Of a stretch of DNA of 64,000 nt, positions 8,132-16,182 are shown piece by piece; the stretch's first letter is position 1, and each line of letters opens with the position of its first letter. Under the pieces are notes generated by a model. It was not told the DNA's origin and did not search any database. It saw only the letters and a program-made list of their open reading frames with translations. The stretch is from Hyphomicrobiales bacterium (GTDB lineage Bacteria; Pseudomonadota; Alphaproteobacteria; Rhizobiales; Rhizobiaceae). The DNA lies in assembly GCA_900466875.1 (NCBI GenBank), contig UBNQ01000035.1, positions 89,939-153,938 of the forward strand, given 5' to 3'. A program made the position numbers and the translations under genes.

Positions 8132-9247
8132 CTATGTCGGTTGCGAGAACCGCCTGATACTGAACTCGTCTAACGGCATCTCAGTGCCGCCGGTTGCAAT
8201 CATTTCTGCCATGACGTCACCGACGCCCGGGCCGAGCTGGAAACCGTGCCCGCAGAAGCCGAAAGCGTGGTACAGGCCTACGGTCGTGGGGGATGGCCCC
8301 ATGACGGGCAGGCCATCGGCGACATAGCCTTCGCAGCCCGACCAGGTGCGGATCACCGAGACGTTTGCAAGCGCCGGCAGCAAGGGCAGGAGCGCCCTGA
8401 GCTGACCCGGAAGACGGGCGGGATCGGCCTTCGCATGGCCGCTGTCCAGCGAGACATCGGTACGTTCAGCACCGCCGCCGAAAACGATATTGCCGCGTTC
8501 GACCTGGCGAAGGTAACCGCCGCCGTGATCATGCCCCCAGACGCCGACGACCGGCAAGATTTGATGGGGAAGTGGTTCGGTAACGCCCATCTGTGGGCCT
8601 TTGGCGACGATCGGTGCCGTTTCGGAAAACTGTGCGGCAATCCCGGCCCCCCAGGCGCCGGCCGTGTTCAGCAGTATCGGCGCCGAACAGAGACCCTTCG
8701 AGGACCTCACTTCGAAGCCGAAGGATGTTTTCGTTATGCTGTCGATAACGGCCTCCTCGACGATTTCCGCGCCCAGCCGGCGGGCGGCATCGGCGAAAGC
8801 CGGCGCGATGAGACGAGGATTGCCGCTTCCGTCTTCCGGGGAGAAGGAGGCGCCGATTGCGGTTGGGCCGAGACCCGGAAAACGGGCCTGAACCTCTTTC
8901 GGCGTGAGTTCTTCCAGTTCCAGTCCCCAGGGCCGTGCAGCCTCGGAGAAACTCCGCATTTCGTTCAGCCCTTTCTCCGTGAATATCAGGCGCAGATGGC
9001 CGGTGGTGCGAAACTCGACATCACGCCCGAGCAGTTTTTCCGCCTCTCTCCAAAGTGCCAGAGATCTATGGGCGAGAGGGAGCTGCGGCAGGTATCTGCC
9101 GCTTCGACGGATGTTGCCGAACGACGCCACGGTCGCACCGCTGCCGACGCGGTTTCGCTCGATGAGTGTCACACGCAGTCCGCGGCGTGCCAGGAAATAG
9201 GTCGATGCGGCGCCCATAAGGCCACCACCGACAACAATCACATCCAT
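8132..9247 (-). CDS. DAO-family FAD-dependent oxidoreductase, likely catalytic (beta) subunit of an opine-oxidase-type complex
   Basis: Flavoprotein of 371 residues. The N-terminal ADP-binding motif VIVGGGLMGAASTYFLARRG is followed by the DAO fold, ending with the second FAD contact (GFCGHGFQLGPGVGDVMAEM). Length and features match the beta subunits of octopine/nopaline oxidases, hydrogen-cyanide synthase HcnC and three-subunit proline-type dehydrogenases. The frame starts at 9280, but ATG 9247 with GAGGAA eight bases upstream begins at the Rossmann strand, so I use it. The matching alpha (ADP-binding) and gamma ([2Fe-2S]) subunits are encoded at the end of the divergent hydantoinase operon, so these genes together could make one amine or amino acid dehydrogenase. 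The substrate is unknown; an N-alkylated amino acid such as sarcosine would fit the hydantoinase neighbour. Confidence 0.85.
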   Translation of the reverse strand: MDVIVVGGGLMGAASTYFLARRGLRVTLIERNRVGSGATVASFGNIRRSGRYLPQLPLAHRSLALWREAEKLLGRDVEFRTTGHLRLIFTEKGLNEMRSFSEAARPWGLELEELTPKEVQARFPGLGPTAIGASFSPEDGSGNPRLIAPAFADAARRLGAEIVEEAVIDSITKTSFGFEVRSSKGLCSAPILLNTAGAWGAGIAAQFSETAPIVAKGPQMGVTEPLPHQILPVVGVWGHDHGGGYLRQVERGNIVFGGGAERTDVSLDSGHAKADPARLPGQLRALLPLLPALANVSVIRTWSGCEGYVADGLPVMGPSPTTVGLYHAFGFCGHGFQLGPGVGDVMAEMIATGGTEMPLDEFSIRRFSQPT

Positions 9248-9328
9248 CCGGCTTCCTCGCCATTCCCAAAATCGCATCAAGGGTGCCGATCCTCAAAGGG
9301 TAAGTCAAAGTCGAGCTTTGGGCAGTCT

Positions 9329-9345
9329 CATAAGTCGGACCTATG
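9329..9345. promoter_or_regulatory. LysR-type operator dyad 1 (CATAAGTCGGACCTATG)
   Basis: A 17-bp imperfect dyad in which 7 of 8 base pairs match, with the T-N11-A spacing of LysR-type boxes (T 9331, A 9343). It lies in the 212-bp divergent region between the flavoprotein and the hydantoinase A gene. Its centre is 35 bases from dyad 2, the spacing expected for a recognition site and an activation site bound by one LysR tetramer. Confidence 0.6.
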
Positions 9346-9363
9346 GGTTGGCGCATTCCAAGG

Positions 9364-9380
9364 CATAAGCTCAGCTTATG
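9364..9380. promoter_or_regulatory. LysR-type operator dyad 2 (CATAAGCTCAGCTTATG)
   Basis: A perfect 17-bp inverted repeat with 7-base arms and a 3-base centre, in T-N11-A format (T 9366, A 9378). It shares the outer CATAAG/TATG bases with dyad 1. The LysR gene at 15233-16126, just beyond the operon end, is the most likely binder. Confidence 0.65.
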
Positions 9381-9459
9381 GGATGTGGTTCTTTCCGTCT
9401 TGGACCTCTCCGTTTCCGTCGTGCCAGCTTTGCACAATCAGACGGAAAGGGAACCCAAT

Positions 9460-11544
9460 ATGGACAATGCGGCTGCGCCCGACAAAAGCCATCTCAAGGA
9501 ACAGGACTGGAAGGTCGGCGTCGATATCGGCGGAACCTTCATCGATTTCTGCGCGCTCGAAACACGGTCGGGCAGGGTCGCGTCCCTAAAGGTTCTGACG
9601 ACGCCGGATGATCCGGGCGCGGAACTGATGACAGGGCTTTCGCTGCTTGCCGAGCGCGAAGGGCTTGATCCGGCCGCGATCAGCCGTTTCGTGCATGGCA
9701 CGACGGTCGGTATCAACACCGTTATCCAGAGGCGCGGCGTATCGCTGGCGCTGATGACCAATGCCGGCTTCGAGGACGTGATCGAACTGGCGCGGCTGAG
9801 AATGCCGGATGTCTATTCGCTCTTCTGTTCGCGCCCTGACCAGCTCATTTCCCGGGACATGGTGTTCGGCATTCCGGCGCGATTGAGAGCCGATGGCAGC
9901 GAAGCGCTGGCGCCGGACATGAAGGTGGTTGCTGAGGCGGTTACCACCGCCAAGGCAAAGGGTGCAGCGGGCATCATCATCTCCTTCCTACATTCCTGGC
10001 GCAACGACGCCCAGGAGGCGGCGGTGAAGGAACAGATCGCGAAATTGGCGCCCGAGCTCTTTGTTTTCACATCTTCGGAAGTCTGGCCGGTCATCCGCGA
10101 ATACGAGCGGACGACTACCGCCATTCTCAATGGTTACGTCCATCCGCGCGTTTCGGGTTACCTGACCGCATTGGAGGAGAAGCTTGCTTCTCGCGGTGTC
10201 ACGGCTCCGGCGCTGCTGACCAAATCGAATGGCGGAGTGATGAATGCGGCGGAGGGCAAGCGCTCCTGTGTGCAGATGCTGCTGTCCGGCACGGCGTCCG
10301 GCGTCATCGGCGCGGCGTGGCTTGCCCGTCGCGCCGGCGAAAAGCATATCCTTACTCTTGATATCGGCGGGACCTCGGCCGACTTCGCGCTGATTATCGA
10401 CGGTGAGCCGCAATTCGGCACGGGCGAACTGATTGGCGAGTTTCCGCTGTATATCCCGTCGGTTTCGGTCAGCTCGATCGGTATCGGCGGCGGTTCGGTT
10501 GCGAGCGTCGATGCGCAGGGCGTGCTGCGTGTCGGGCCGGAATCGGCCGGATCGACGCCAGGACCAGCGTGCTACGGACGCGGCGGCATGCAGGCGACCG
10601 TGACCGACGCGATGGCTGTTTGCGGTTGGCTCGGCCACAGCCAGATGGCGTATGGCCAGTTGCAGATCGATGTCGGCTTGGCGCGGGCGGCGGTATCGAG
10701 GCTTGCCGACCAGATCGGTCGCACCGCCGAGCAAGCAGCGCAGGCCATTCTCGATATCGCTATTTCCGAGATGTTCGTGGAAGTGGAGAAGCTTGCTTCG
10801 CGAGCCGCTGTCGATCTTCGGGAGTTCACCCTGATGCCGTTCGGTGGGGGCGGGCCGATGCTCGGGGCGTTCCTCGCGCGCGAGTTCAAGATGGCGAAGG
10901 TCATCGGACCGCCACGTCCGGGCGTGGTTTCGGCGCTGGGTGGTCTGGTGGCCGATCTTCGCGGCGATTTCATCCGCACAGTTTTCACCCATCTTTCCAC
11001 CGATGCGACACCGCTGTTGCGCAAGTCGCTGGATTCTCTGTCCACCGAGGGGCTAGCATGGCTCTCGAAGCAGGGACATGACGGTCCGGCGACACTGCAG
11101 GTTTCCGCCGATATGCGTTATGTCGGCCAGAGTTTCGAGATCGAGGTTCCGGTCCAGGCGGCCTGGATCGCCAAAGGGGAACTCGGCCCGATCGAGGAAG
11201 CCTTCCACGCCATGCATGCGAAACTCTACGATTTCGACGATCCGGACGGCGAGATCGAGATCGTTAACCTGCGGCTTTCGGCGATCGGCGCAGGTCCGGC
11301 TCTCGAGTTTCCGGTCGAGACCGAAGACAGGAGCATCGGTGTCGAACCCGAGCGTGAGATACCCGTCTTCACCGGCAGGGAATTCGAATGGATCGGCCTA
11401 TACCGGCGAGATCTCCTGCGTCCCGGCGGCCGCTTCTCAGGGCCGGCGGTCGTCGCGCAGGAGGATACAACCTTTGCCATTCCGGCTGGCGCCACAGTCG
11501 ATGTCGACCGCCACCTGAACCTGCATCTGACCTTTTCGGAGTAA
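9460..11544 (+). CDS. hyuA: Hydantoinase/oxoprolinase subunit A (HyuA-like)
   Basis: ATP-dependent hydantoinase/5-oxoprolinase A subunit, 694 residues, matching the family length (about 690). The actin-like ATPase signatures are present: DIGGTFIDF near residue 25 and a second DIGGTSADFALI near residue 305. The frame opens at 9343, but ATG 9460 with a purine-rich GGAAAGGGAA just upstream is the better start. The A and B subunits together hydrolyse cyclic amides (N-methylhydantoin, hydantoin or 5-oxoproline) using ATP; which one cannot be decided here. The gene heads a four-gene operon (A, B, [2Fe-2S] protein, FAD subunit) driven from the region with paired LysR dyads. Hydantoinase plus amine dehydrogenase would suit N-methylhydantoin to N-carbamoylsarcosine to sarcosine-type chemistry, but this is inference. 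Confidence 0.88.
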   Translation: MDNAAAPDKSHLKEQDWKVGVDIGGTFIDFCALETRSGRVASLKVLTTPDDPGAELMTGLSLLAEREGLDPAAISRFVHGTTVGINTVIQRRGVSLALMTNAGFEDVIELARLRMPDVYSLFCSRPDQLISRDMVFGIPARLRADGSEALAPDMKVVAEAVTTAKAKGAAGIIISFLHSWRNDAQEAAVKEQIAKLAPELFVFTSSEVWPVIREYERTTTAILNGYVHPRVSGYLTALEEKLASRGVTAPALLTKSNGGVMNAAEGKRSCVQMLLSGTASGVIGAAWLARRAGEKHILTLDIGGTSADFALIIDGEPQFGTGELIGEFPLYIPSVSVSSIGIGGGSVASVDAQGVLRVGPESAGSTPGPACYGRGGMQATVTDAMAVCGWLGHSQMAYGQLQIDVGLARAAVSRLADQIGRTAEQAAQAILDIAISEMFVEVEKLASRAAVDLREFTLMPFGGGGPMLGAFLAREFKMAKVIGPPRPGVVSALGGLVADLRGDFIRTVFTHLSTDATPLLRKSLDSLSTEGLAWLSKQGHDGPATLQVSADMRYVGQSFEIEVPVQAAWIAKGELGPIEEAFHAMHAKLYDFDDPDGEIEIVNLRLSAIGAGPALEFPVETEDRSIGVEPEREIPVFTGREFEWIGLYRRDLLRPGGRFSGPAVVAQEDTTFAIPAGATVDVDRHLNLHLTFSE

Positions 11545-11550
11545 CAGTCC

Positions 11551-13539
11551 ATGTTCGATCCTTTGTATCTTCAGGTCTTTGCCAATCATACCCGCGCGGC
11601 TGCCGAAAACATGGCCTATACGCTGCAGCGGACGGCTCATTCCGCCTTCGTCAAGGAGACGGAGGATTTCACGGTGATGCTGATCAACCGGAACGGGGAT
11701 ACGTTCGGCGTGCCGATGGGGCTCGGCGCCACATGGTATCCGGGGCTCACCTATACGCGGGCGATCGACATGGTCGCCGACTACAAGCCCGGCGATGTCG
11801 CCTTTACCAACGATCCCTATTCCTGCTTCGTCGCAACCCACGCGCCCGACACGCATCTCTGGAAACCGGTTTTCTACGAGGGCGAAATCATCGCCTGGAC
11901 CGGGGGGCATATCCACAATACTGACATGGGCGGGGCTGTGCCGGCGTCGCTCTCGCGCGCGCTCACAGAAATCCATCAGGAAGGTATCCGTTTTCCGCCG
12001 ATGAAGCTGGTCAATGAAGGTGTGTTCGACGAGGACATTCTGAAAATCATGACCACCAATGTGCGCAAGCCGGATCTCAATATCGGAGACATCAAGGCAC
12101 TGGTGGGTGCGCTCAATACCGGCGAGCGCAAGATCCTCGCCATGGTCGAGAAATTCGGCAAGGAGGCGTTTCTTGAAGGTGCTGAAGTGCTGCTCGATCA
12201 TGCCGAGGCACAGGCGCGGGATATTTTGCGCGCCATGCCGGACGGCACTTACGTGTTCGTCGATTATGCGGACGAGGATTCCGTCGAAGCCAACCCATGC
12301 CGCCTGAAGCTAACGCTGACGATCAGGGGTGACGAGGCGATACTGGATTTCACCGGCTCAGATCCGCAGCTTGGCTCCTCGCTCAACGTTCCGTCGGGTG
12401 GTGATCCGCGGCACACGATGCTGCTCGTCGGCGTTTATTATGTGCTCTACACGATCAACCCGAAGATCCTCCTGAATACCGGCCTGACCCGTCCGTTCAC
12501 CTGCATCGCGCCGCAGGGCAGCGTGTTGAACCCGATCTCGCCGGCTGCTGTCGGCATGCGATCGCTCACCTGCGCCCGCCTGCGCTCGGTGATCTTCGGC
12601 GCCTTCTGCCAGGCCGTGCCCGAAAGGCTTCCGGCGGCACCTGCCGGCAACAATTGCATCGTCAACGTGATGACCACGGATGAACGGACGGGACGTACCG
12701 TCATCGCGGCCGTCAATCCGGTTGTCGGCGGCGGCGGTGGCATGCCGCATCGCGACGGCACCAACGGCTCGGGCGCTGACGCGGCTTACCTCAAAAACAC
12801 GCCGATCGAGATCACCGAGACCGAAGTGCCGATCGAGTTCGTCAAGTACGGACTGGCGAAAGACAGTGGCGGCGCTGGGCGTTGGCGCGGCGGGCTGGCA
12901 ACAGAGATGGCTTTCCGGGTTTTCAGCCCGGGCAGCCGCATCACCGCGCGAAACCGCGACCGCAGCTTCTTCCGTCCGTGGGGCCTGCTCGGCGGTAAGG
13001 CTGCAGGCCTGTCCGACATGGTCCTGAACCCCGGCCGGGATGATTTTCGCCGGCTCGGTAATATCGACACAGCCATCCTGCAGCCCGGCGACGTGCTGGA
13101 AATCCGCTCGGCAGGTGGCGGCGGGCGTGGCAATCCGCTGGAGCGCGAAGTCTGGCGTGTGGTGCGTGACGTCGAGCGGGGATATGTTTCTTCGGAGGCC
13201 GCCGAACGCCACTATGGTGTTGTCATTCGTGATGGTGTCGCGGACGAGACGGCGACCGAGAGCTTGAGGGCGTCTTGTTCTGTCCATGCCGGTCATTTCC
13301 ACTATGGCCCCGAGCGTGACGGCTACGAGGCACAATGGACGCCGGCCGCCTATGATCTCCTGACCGACATTCTTGCCGGATTGCCCATCCATTGGCGCTT
13401 CTTCACCAAGACGGAAATCTTCCGCCGGATGAAGGGCCGCGTCGGGCCGGAAGGGGTGTCCGCTGCCTTGGCAGATGTGCGGGCGCGCTTCAAGGAAATG
13501 CCCGAGCCGGTTATCGAGGCCAGGGAGGCCGCTGAATGA
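11551..13539 (+). CDS. hyuB: Hydantoinase/oxoprolinase subunit B (HyuB-like) with C-terminal extension
   Basis: B subunit of the hydantoinase/oxoprolinase/acetone carboxylase family, 662 residues. Core family segments are seen: KETEDFTVMLINRNGD near residue 35, a glycine-rich central region with GGGGGMPHRDGTNGSGADA, and the usual core ending of type EAAERHYGVVIRDG near residue 560. About 90 further residues follow (from about 572) that most B subunits of 520-590 residues lack. This tail has aromatic and basic patches (GLPIHWRFFTKTEIFRR) and I do not recognise it. The start lies 6 bases after the A-subunit stop, with GGAG nine bases upstream. The stop overlaps the next start as ATGA, indicating translational coupling. 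Confidence 0.87.
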   Translation: MFDPLYLQVFANHTRAAAENMAYTLQRTAHSAFVKETEDFTVMLINRNGDTFGVPMGLGATWYPGLTYTRAIDMVADYKPGDVAFTNDPYSCFVATHAPDTHLWKPVFYEGEIIAWTGGHIHNTDMGGAVPASLSRALTEIHQEGIRFPPMKLVNEGVFDEDILKIMTTNVRKPDLNIGDIKALVGALNTGERKILAMVEKFGKEAFLEGAEVLLDHAEAQARDILRAMPDGTYVFVDYADEDSVEANPCRLKLTLTIRGDEAILDFTGSDPQLGSSLNVPSGGDPRHTMLLVGVYYVLYTINPKILLNTGLTRPFTCIAPQGSVLNPISPAAVGMRSLTCARLRSVIFGAFCQAVPERLPAAPAGNNCIVNVMTTDERTGRTVIAAVNPVVGGGGGMPHRDGTNGSGADAAYLKNTPIEITETEVPIEFVKYGLAKDSGGAGRWRGGLATEMAFRVFSPGSRITARNRDRSFFRPWGLLGGKAAGLSDMVLNPGRDDFRRLGNIDTAILQPGDVLEIRSAGGGGRGNPLEREVWRVVRDVERGYVSSEAAERHYGVVIRDGVADETATESLRASCSVHAGHFHYGPERDGYEAQWTPAAYDLLTDILAGLPIHWRFFTKTEIFRRMKGRVGPEGVSAALADVRARFKEMPEPVIEAREAAE

Positions 13540-13850
13540 AACCGCACCCGCGAACCGGGCGAATTGTCCGTCTGTCGGAAACGGCCAGACCGCGGGTGCA
13601 TTTTCATCTCGACGGCTCGCCTTGTGAGGCTCTTTTGGGGGACACGGTGCTCACCGCAATATTGTCTTCTTCAGATCGCCTGCGGCAATCCGAATTCGGG
13701 CCGGAGAGGCGGGCCGGGTTCTGTCTGATGGGTGCCTGTCAGGACTGCTGGATCTGGCAGGTGGATGGAGGGCGTCTTCGTGCCTGTTCGACGCTTGTGA
13801 CGGACGGCATGCGACTGCTGACCGAAGCACCGGCCGGGTGGCCACTATGA
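13536..13850 (+). CDS. [2Fe-2S] small (gamma) subunit of an opine-oxidase/HcnA-type dehydrogenase
   Basis: Small ferredoxin-like protein of 104 residues. Its plant-type [2Fe-2S] cysteines are Cys63, Cys68, Cys71 (C-x4-C-x2-C in FCLMGACQDC) and Cys84. Homologues are HcnA and the gamma subunits of nopaline/octopine oxidase and sarcosine or hydroxyproline dehydrogenase complexes, where the cluster passes electrons from the DAO-type subunit to the respiratory chain. It is coupled on both sides: its ATG overlaps the hyuB stop (ATGA), and its stop overlaps the next ATG (ATGA). That tight packing supports a stoichiometric complex with the following FAD subunit. Confidence 0.86.
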   Translation: MKPHPRTGRIVRLSETARPRVHFHLDGSPCEALLGDTVLTAILSSSDRLRQSEFGPERRAGFCLMGACQDCWIWQVDGGRLRACSTLVTDGMRLLTEAPAGWPL

Positions 13851-15211
13851 CGTCGGGTGCGGAGAAGGTCGTTATCGTCGGCGCGGGGCCGGCCGGCATT
13901 CGCGCCGCTGAGATGCTGGTTTCGGCGGGTGTAAAGCCCGTCGTCATCGACGAGGGAATGAAGGCGGGTGGGCAGATCTATCGCCGGCCACCGGATGGAT
14001 TTACGCGGTCGCCGCGCGAGCTCTACGGAACCGAAGCCGACAAGGCCGTGGCGCTGCATATGCTATTCGACCGGATGGTCGCTGACGGACTGGTCGATTA
14101 TTACCCCCAGAGTTCCGTTCTGGCGTGTGCAAACCCGAGCCTCTATGCGTTGACGCCGTCCGGACGGAGAGAATTTGGCTATGACCGGCTGATCCTGGCG
14201 ACGGGCGCCACCGATCGTCTTGCACCCGTTCCGGGCTGGCAGTCACCCGGTGTCTACAGTCTCGGCGCAACCCAGATCGCGCTCAAGGCACAGGGTGTCG
14301 CACTCGGGCAGCGGATTGTTCTTGCCGGATCGGGGCCGCTCCTCACGCTTGTCGCAACCCAGTTGCTGAAGGCCGGGGCGGAGATTGCCGCAGTTCTCGA
14401 CACTTCGTCATTCTGGACGCAGATGGCGGGGCTGCCCGGCATGCTGGCGCGGCCGGGGCTTGTTCTGCGCGGACTTCTGATGCGCGCGAAATTGGGCCGG
14501 CTTTATCATCCGGGCGTAAAAAATATGGGGATCGATGCCGACGAGCGTGGTCCTGTAAGCATTCGCTGGCAGGACGCCCATGGCGCGATGCGCGCCAGTG
14601 AGTGTGACATGGTCGGGATCGGATGGCATTTACGGGCCGAGACGCAGCTCGCGAGCCTTGCCGGCTGCCAGTTCGACTACGATACCGGTTGGGCGCAATG
14701 GCTTCCACGTACCGACCGCATGGGACGCGCCGCGGAAGGAGTTTATCTCGCTGGCGATGGCCTGCGGATACTCGGGGCCGATGGGGCGGAAGTCGCCGGT
14801 CGCATCGCGGCGAATGCTTGTCTGTCCGATATGGGCTTGGCAGCGCCGGACAGTTCTGCGGATCTGCGCCGGCTCGCGCGGTATGAGCGCTTTGCGCGCG
14901 GCATGGCACGGGCCTTTCCGTGGCCTGCTGACATGGTTCGCAAGACGCCCGATGATACGGTGGTTTGTCGCTGTGAGGGCATCACTGCCGGGCAATTGCG
15001 CGACGGTGTCGATTTCGGTGGGGGCGAGGCCAATCGGGTGAAGTCGCTCGTGCGGGTCGGCATGGGGCGTTGTCAGGGGCGTTATTGCCAATTGGCCGGT
15101 GCGGAGCTGATTGCCGCAAAGGCCGGAATTTCCGTTTTTGACGCAGGGCGATTGCGTGAACAGGCGCCGGTGCGGCCTGCTCCCATCGGAGCATGGGTGC
15201 GTGACGCATGA
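13847..15211 (+). CDS. FAD/NAD(P)-binding alpha subunit of an opine-oxidase/HcnB-type dehydrogenase
   Basis: Pyridine-nucleotide-disulfide-reductase-fold protein, 454 residues. The N-terminal FAD motif is VVIVGAGPAGIRAAE, and a second Rossmann motif (IVLAGSGPLLTLVA) lies near residue 165. The C-terminal Fer2_BFD-like domain has cysteines at 374 and 376 (CRC) and 409 and 414 (CQGRYC). This architecture is that of OoxA/NoxA, HcnB and the alpha subunits of three-component D-amino acid or proline dehydrogenases. A GTG at 13838 is in frame, but ATG 13847, which overlaps the previous stop (ATGA), is the better start. The missing beta subunit is most likely the divergent gene at 8132-9247; the 16183-17508 flavoprotein is a less likely alternative. 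Confidence 0.86.
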   Translation: MTSGAEKVVIVGAGPAGIRAAEMLVSAGVKPVVIDEGMKAGGQIYRRPPDGFTRSPRELYGTEADKAVALHMLFDRMVADGLVDYYPQSSVLACANPSLYALTPSGRREFGYDRLILATGATDRLAPVPGWQSPGVYSLGATQIALKAQGVALGQRIVLAGSGPLLTLVATQLLKAGAEIAAVLDTSSFWTQMAGLPGMLARPGLVLRGLLMRAKLGRLYHPGVKNMGIDADERGPVSIRWQDAHGAMRASECDMVGIGWHLRAETQLASLAGCQFDYDTGWAQWLPRTDRMGRAAEGVYLAGDGLRILGADGAEVAGRIAANACLSDMGLAAPDSSADLRRLARYERFARGMARAFPWPADMVRKTPDDTVVCRCEGITAGQLRDGVDFGGGEANRVKSLVRVGMGRCQGRYCQLAGAELIAAKAGISVFDAGRLREQAPVRPAPIGAWVRDA

Positions 15212-15232
15212 TCGAGGCAAGCGACCGAAGTT

Positions 15233-16126
15233 CTAGGCCTTGGCCAATACAGAGGCACAGGCATCTCGAATATCATCGAGCATGGCCAGGTGGCTTCCCG
15301 TCAACGGCCGGTCGCGGCTGGTGAGCAGTGCGATCGGGACCATTGTCTTGTGAGACAGCGGTTTGCGGACAAGGCCGGGAAACTGATCCCATGGAAGCAG
15401 ACCATCGACCACGGCAACACCATAACCATCACGAACGAACGGCAAGGCGGTTAGCGAGATGTCGATTTCGATCGCTGGATTGAACATCTGTTTTTCGGCC
15501 GCAGCGGCACTTAACAGCATACGGCCGGGATATGTGCCGGCCCTATACGAGATCAGTGTTTCTTCCTGCAGGTCAGCGAAATTGACATGGTCGCGTTCCG
15601 CCAGCCGATGCCCCTCGGGCAGGATGCAGATCAATTCGGTATGGCCGAGCGTTTCGATTTCGAGACCCGGTCTCGGCGTGTTGTTCATCACAAGCCCGAG
15701 TGCGGCATCACCGTTGCGGATCATGTCGACGACATTGACCAGCGGCGCAATGAGCGAACGGATCACGATGTCAGGATGAGCCGCGCGGAAGGATGCGAGC
15801 GCCTTCGGCACGATCGACATGGCTGGCGGTGCGGACGCGGCAACGCGAATGATGCCGGTGCGTCCGAAGCGCATATCGGTCGTATGCCGCCTCAAGGCAC
15901 CCAGTTCGGAGAAAATCCGCTCGCATTCAGGATAGAGCTCCTCCGCCTCTCGGGTAGGGACCAGTTTGCCGCGGACACGGTTGAACAGCTTGAAACCCAG
16001 CTGGTCTTCGGCATGCAGCAGGATTTGGCTCAGCGCCGGCTGCGATATGTTCAGCATCGCGGCGGCACCGGTCACAGTCCCGCAGCGCATCAGCATGCAG
16101 AAAACTTCCAGTTGGCGTGCCTGCAT
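15233..16126 (-). CDS. LysR-family transcriptional regulator
   Basis: Regulator of 297 residues with an N-terminal winged helix-turn-helix (residues 1-60: AAMLNISQPALSQILLHAE) and a LysR effector-binding domain. It belongs to a different subgroup from the two LysR proteins near 3-7 kb. It converges on the hydantoinase/dehydrogenase operon with a 21-base gap. The DAO gene at 16183 lies behind it on the same strand. The ATG is preceded by GGGAAACGA. Position next to the operon, together with paired T-N11-A dyads at the operon promoter, makes it the prime candidate activator; this has not been shown. Confidence 0.9.
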   Translation of the reverse strand: MQARQLEVFCMLMRCGTVTGAAAMLNISQPALSQILLHAEDQLGFKLFNRVRGKLVPTREAEELYPECERIFSELGALRRHTTDMRFGRTGIIRVAASAPPAMSIVPKALASFRAAHPDIVIRSLIAPLVNVVDMIRNGDAALGLVMNNTPRPGLEIETLGHTELICILPEGHRLAERDHVNFADLQEETLISYRAGTYPGRMLLSAAAAEKQMFNPAIEIDISLTALPFVRDGYGVAVVDGLLPWDQFPGLVRKPLSHKTMVPIALLTSRDRPLTGSHLAMLDDIRDACASVLAKA

Positions 16127-16182
16127 TCGTTTCCCTGTCCCCTTTGGTTTTCGCTCTCAACCTATATCAAAAGGCCGATTGG

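Noticed and set aside
8246..9589. Long plus-strand open frame (447 codons) across the flavoprotein gene
   Set aside because: It is antisense to a clear DAO-family gene and encodes no recognisable domain; high GC keeps the opposite frames open.
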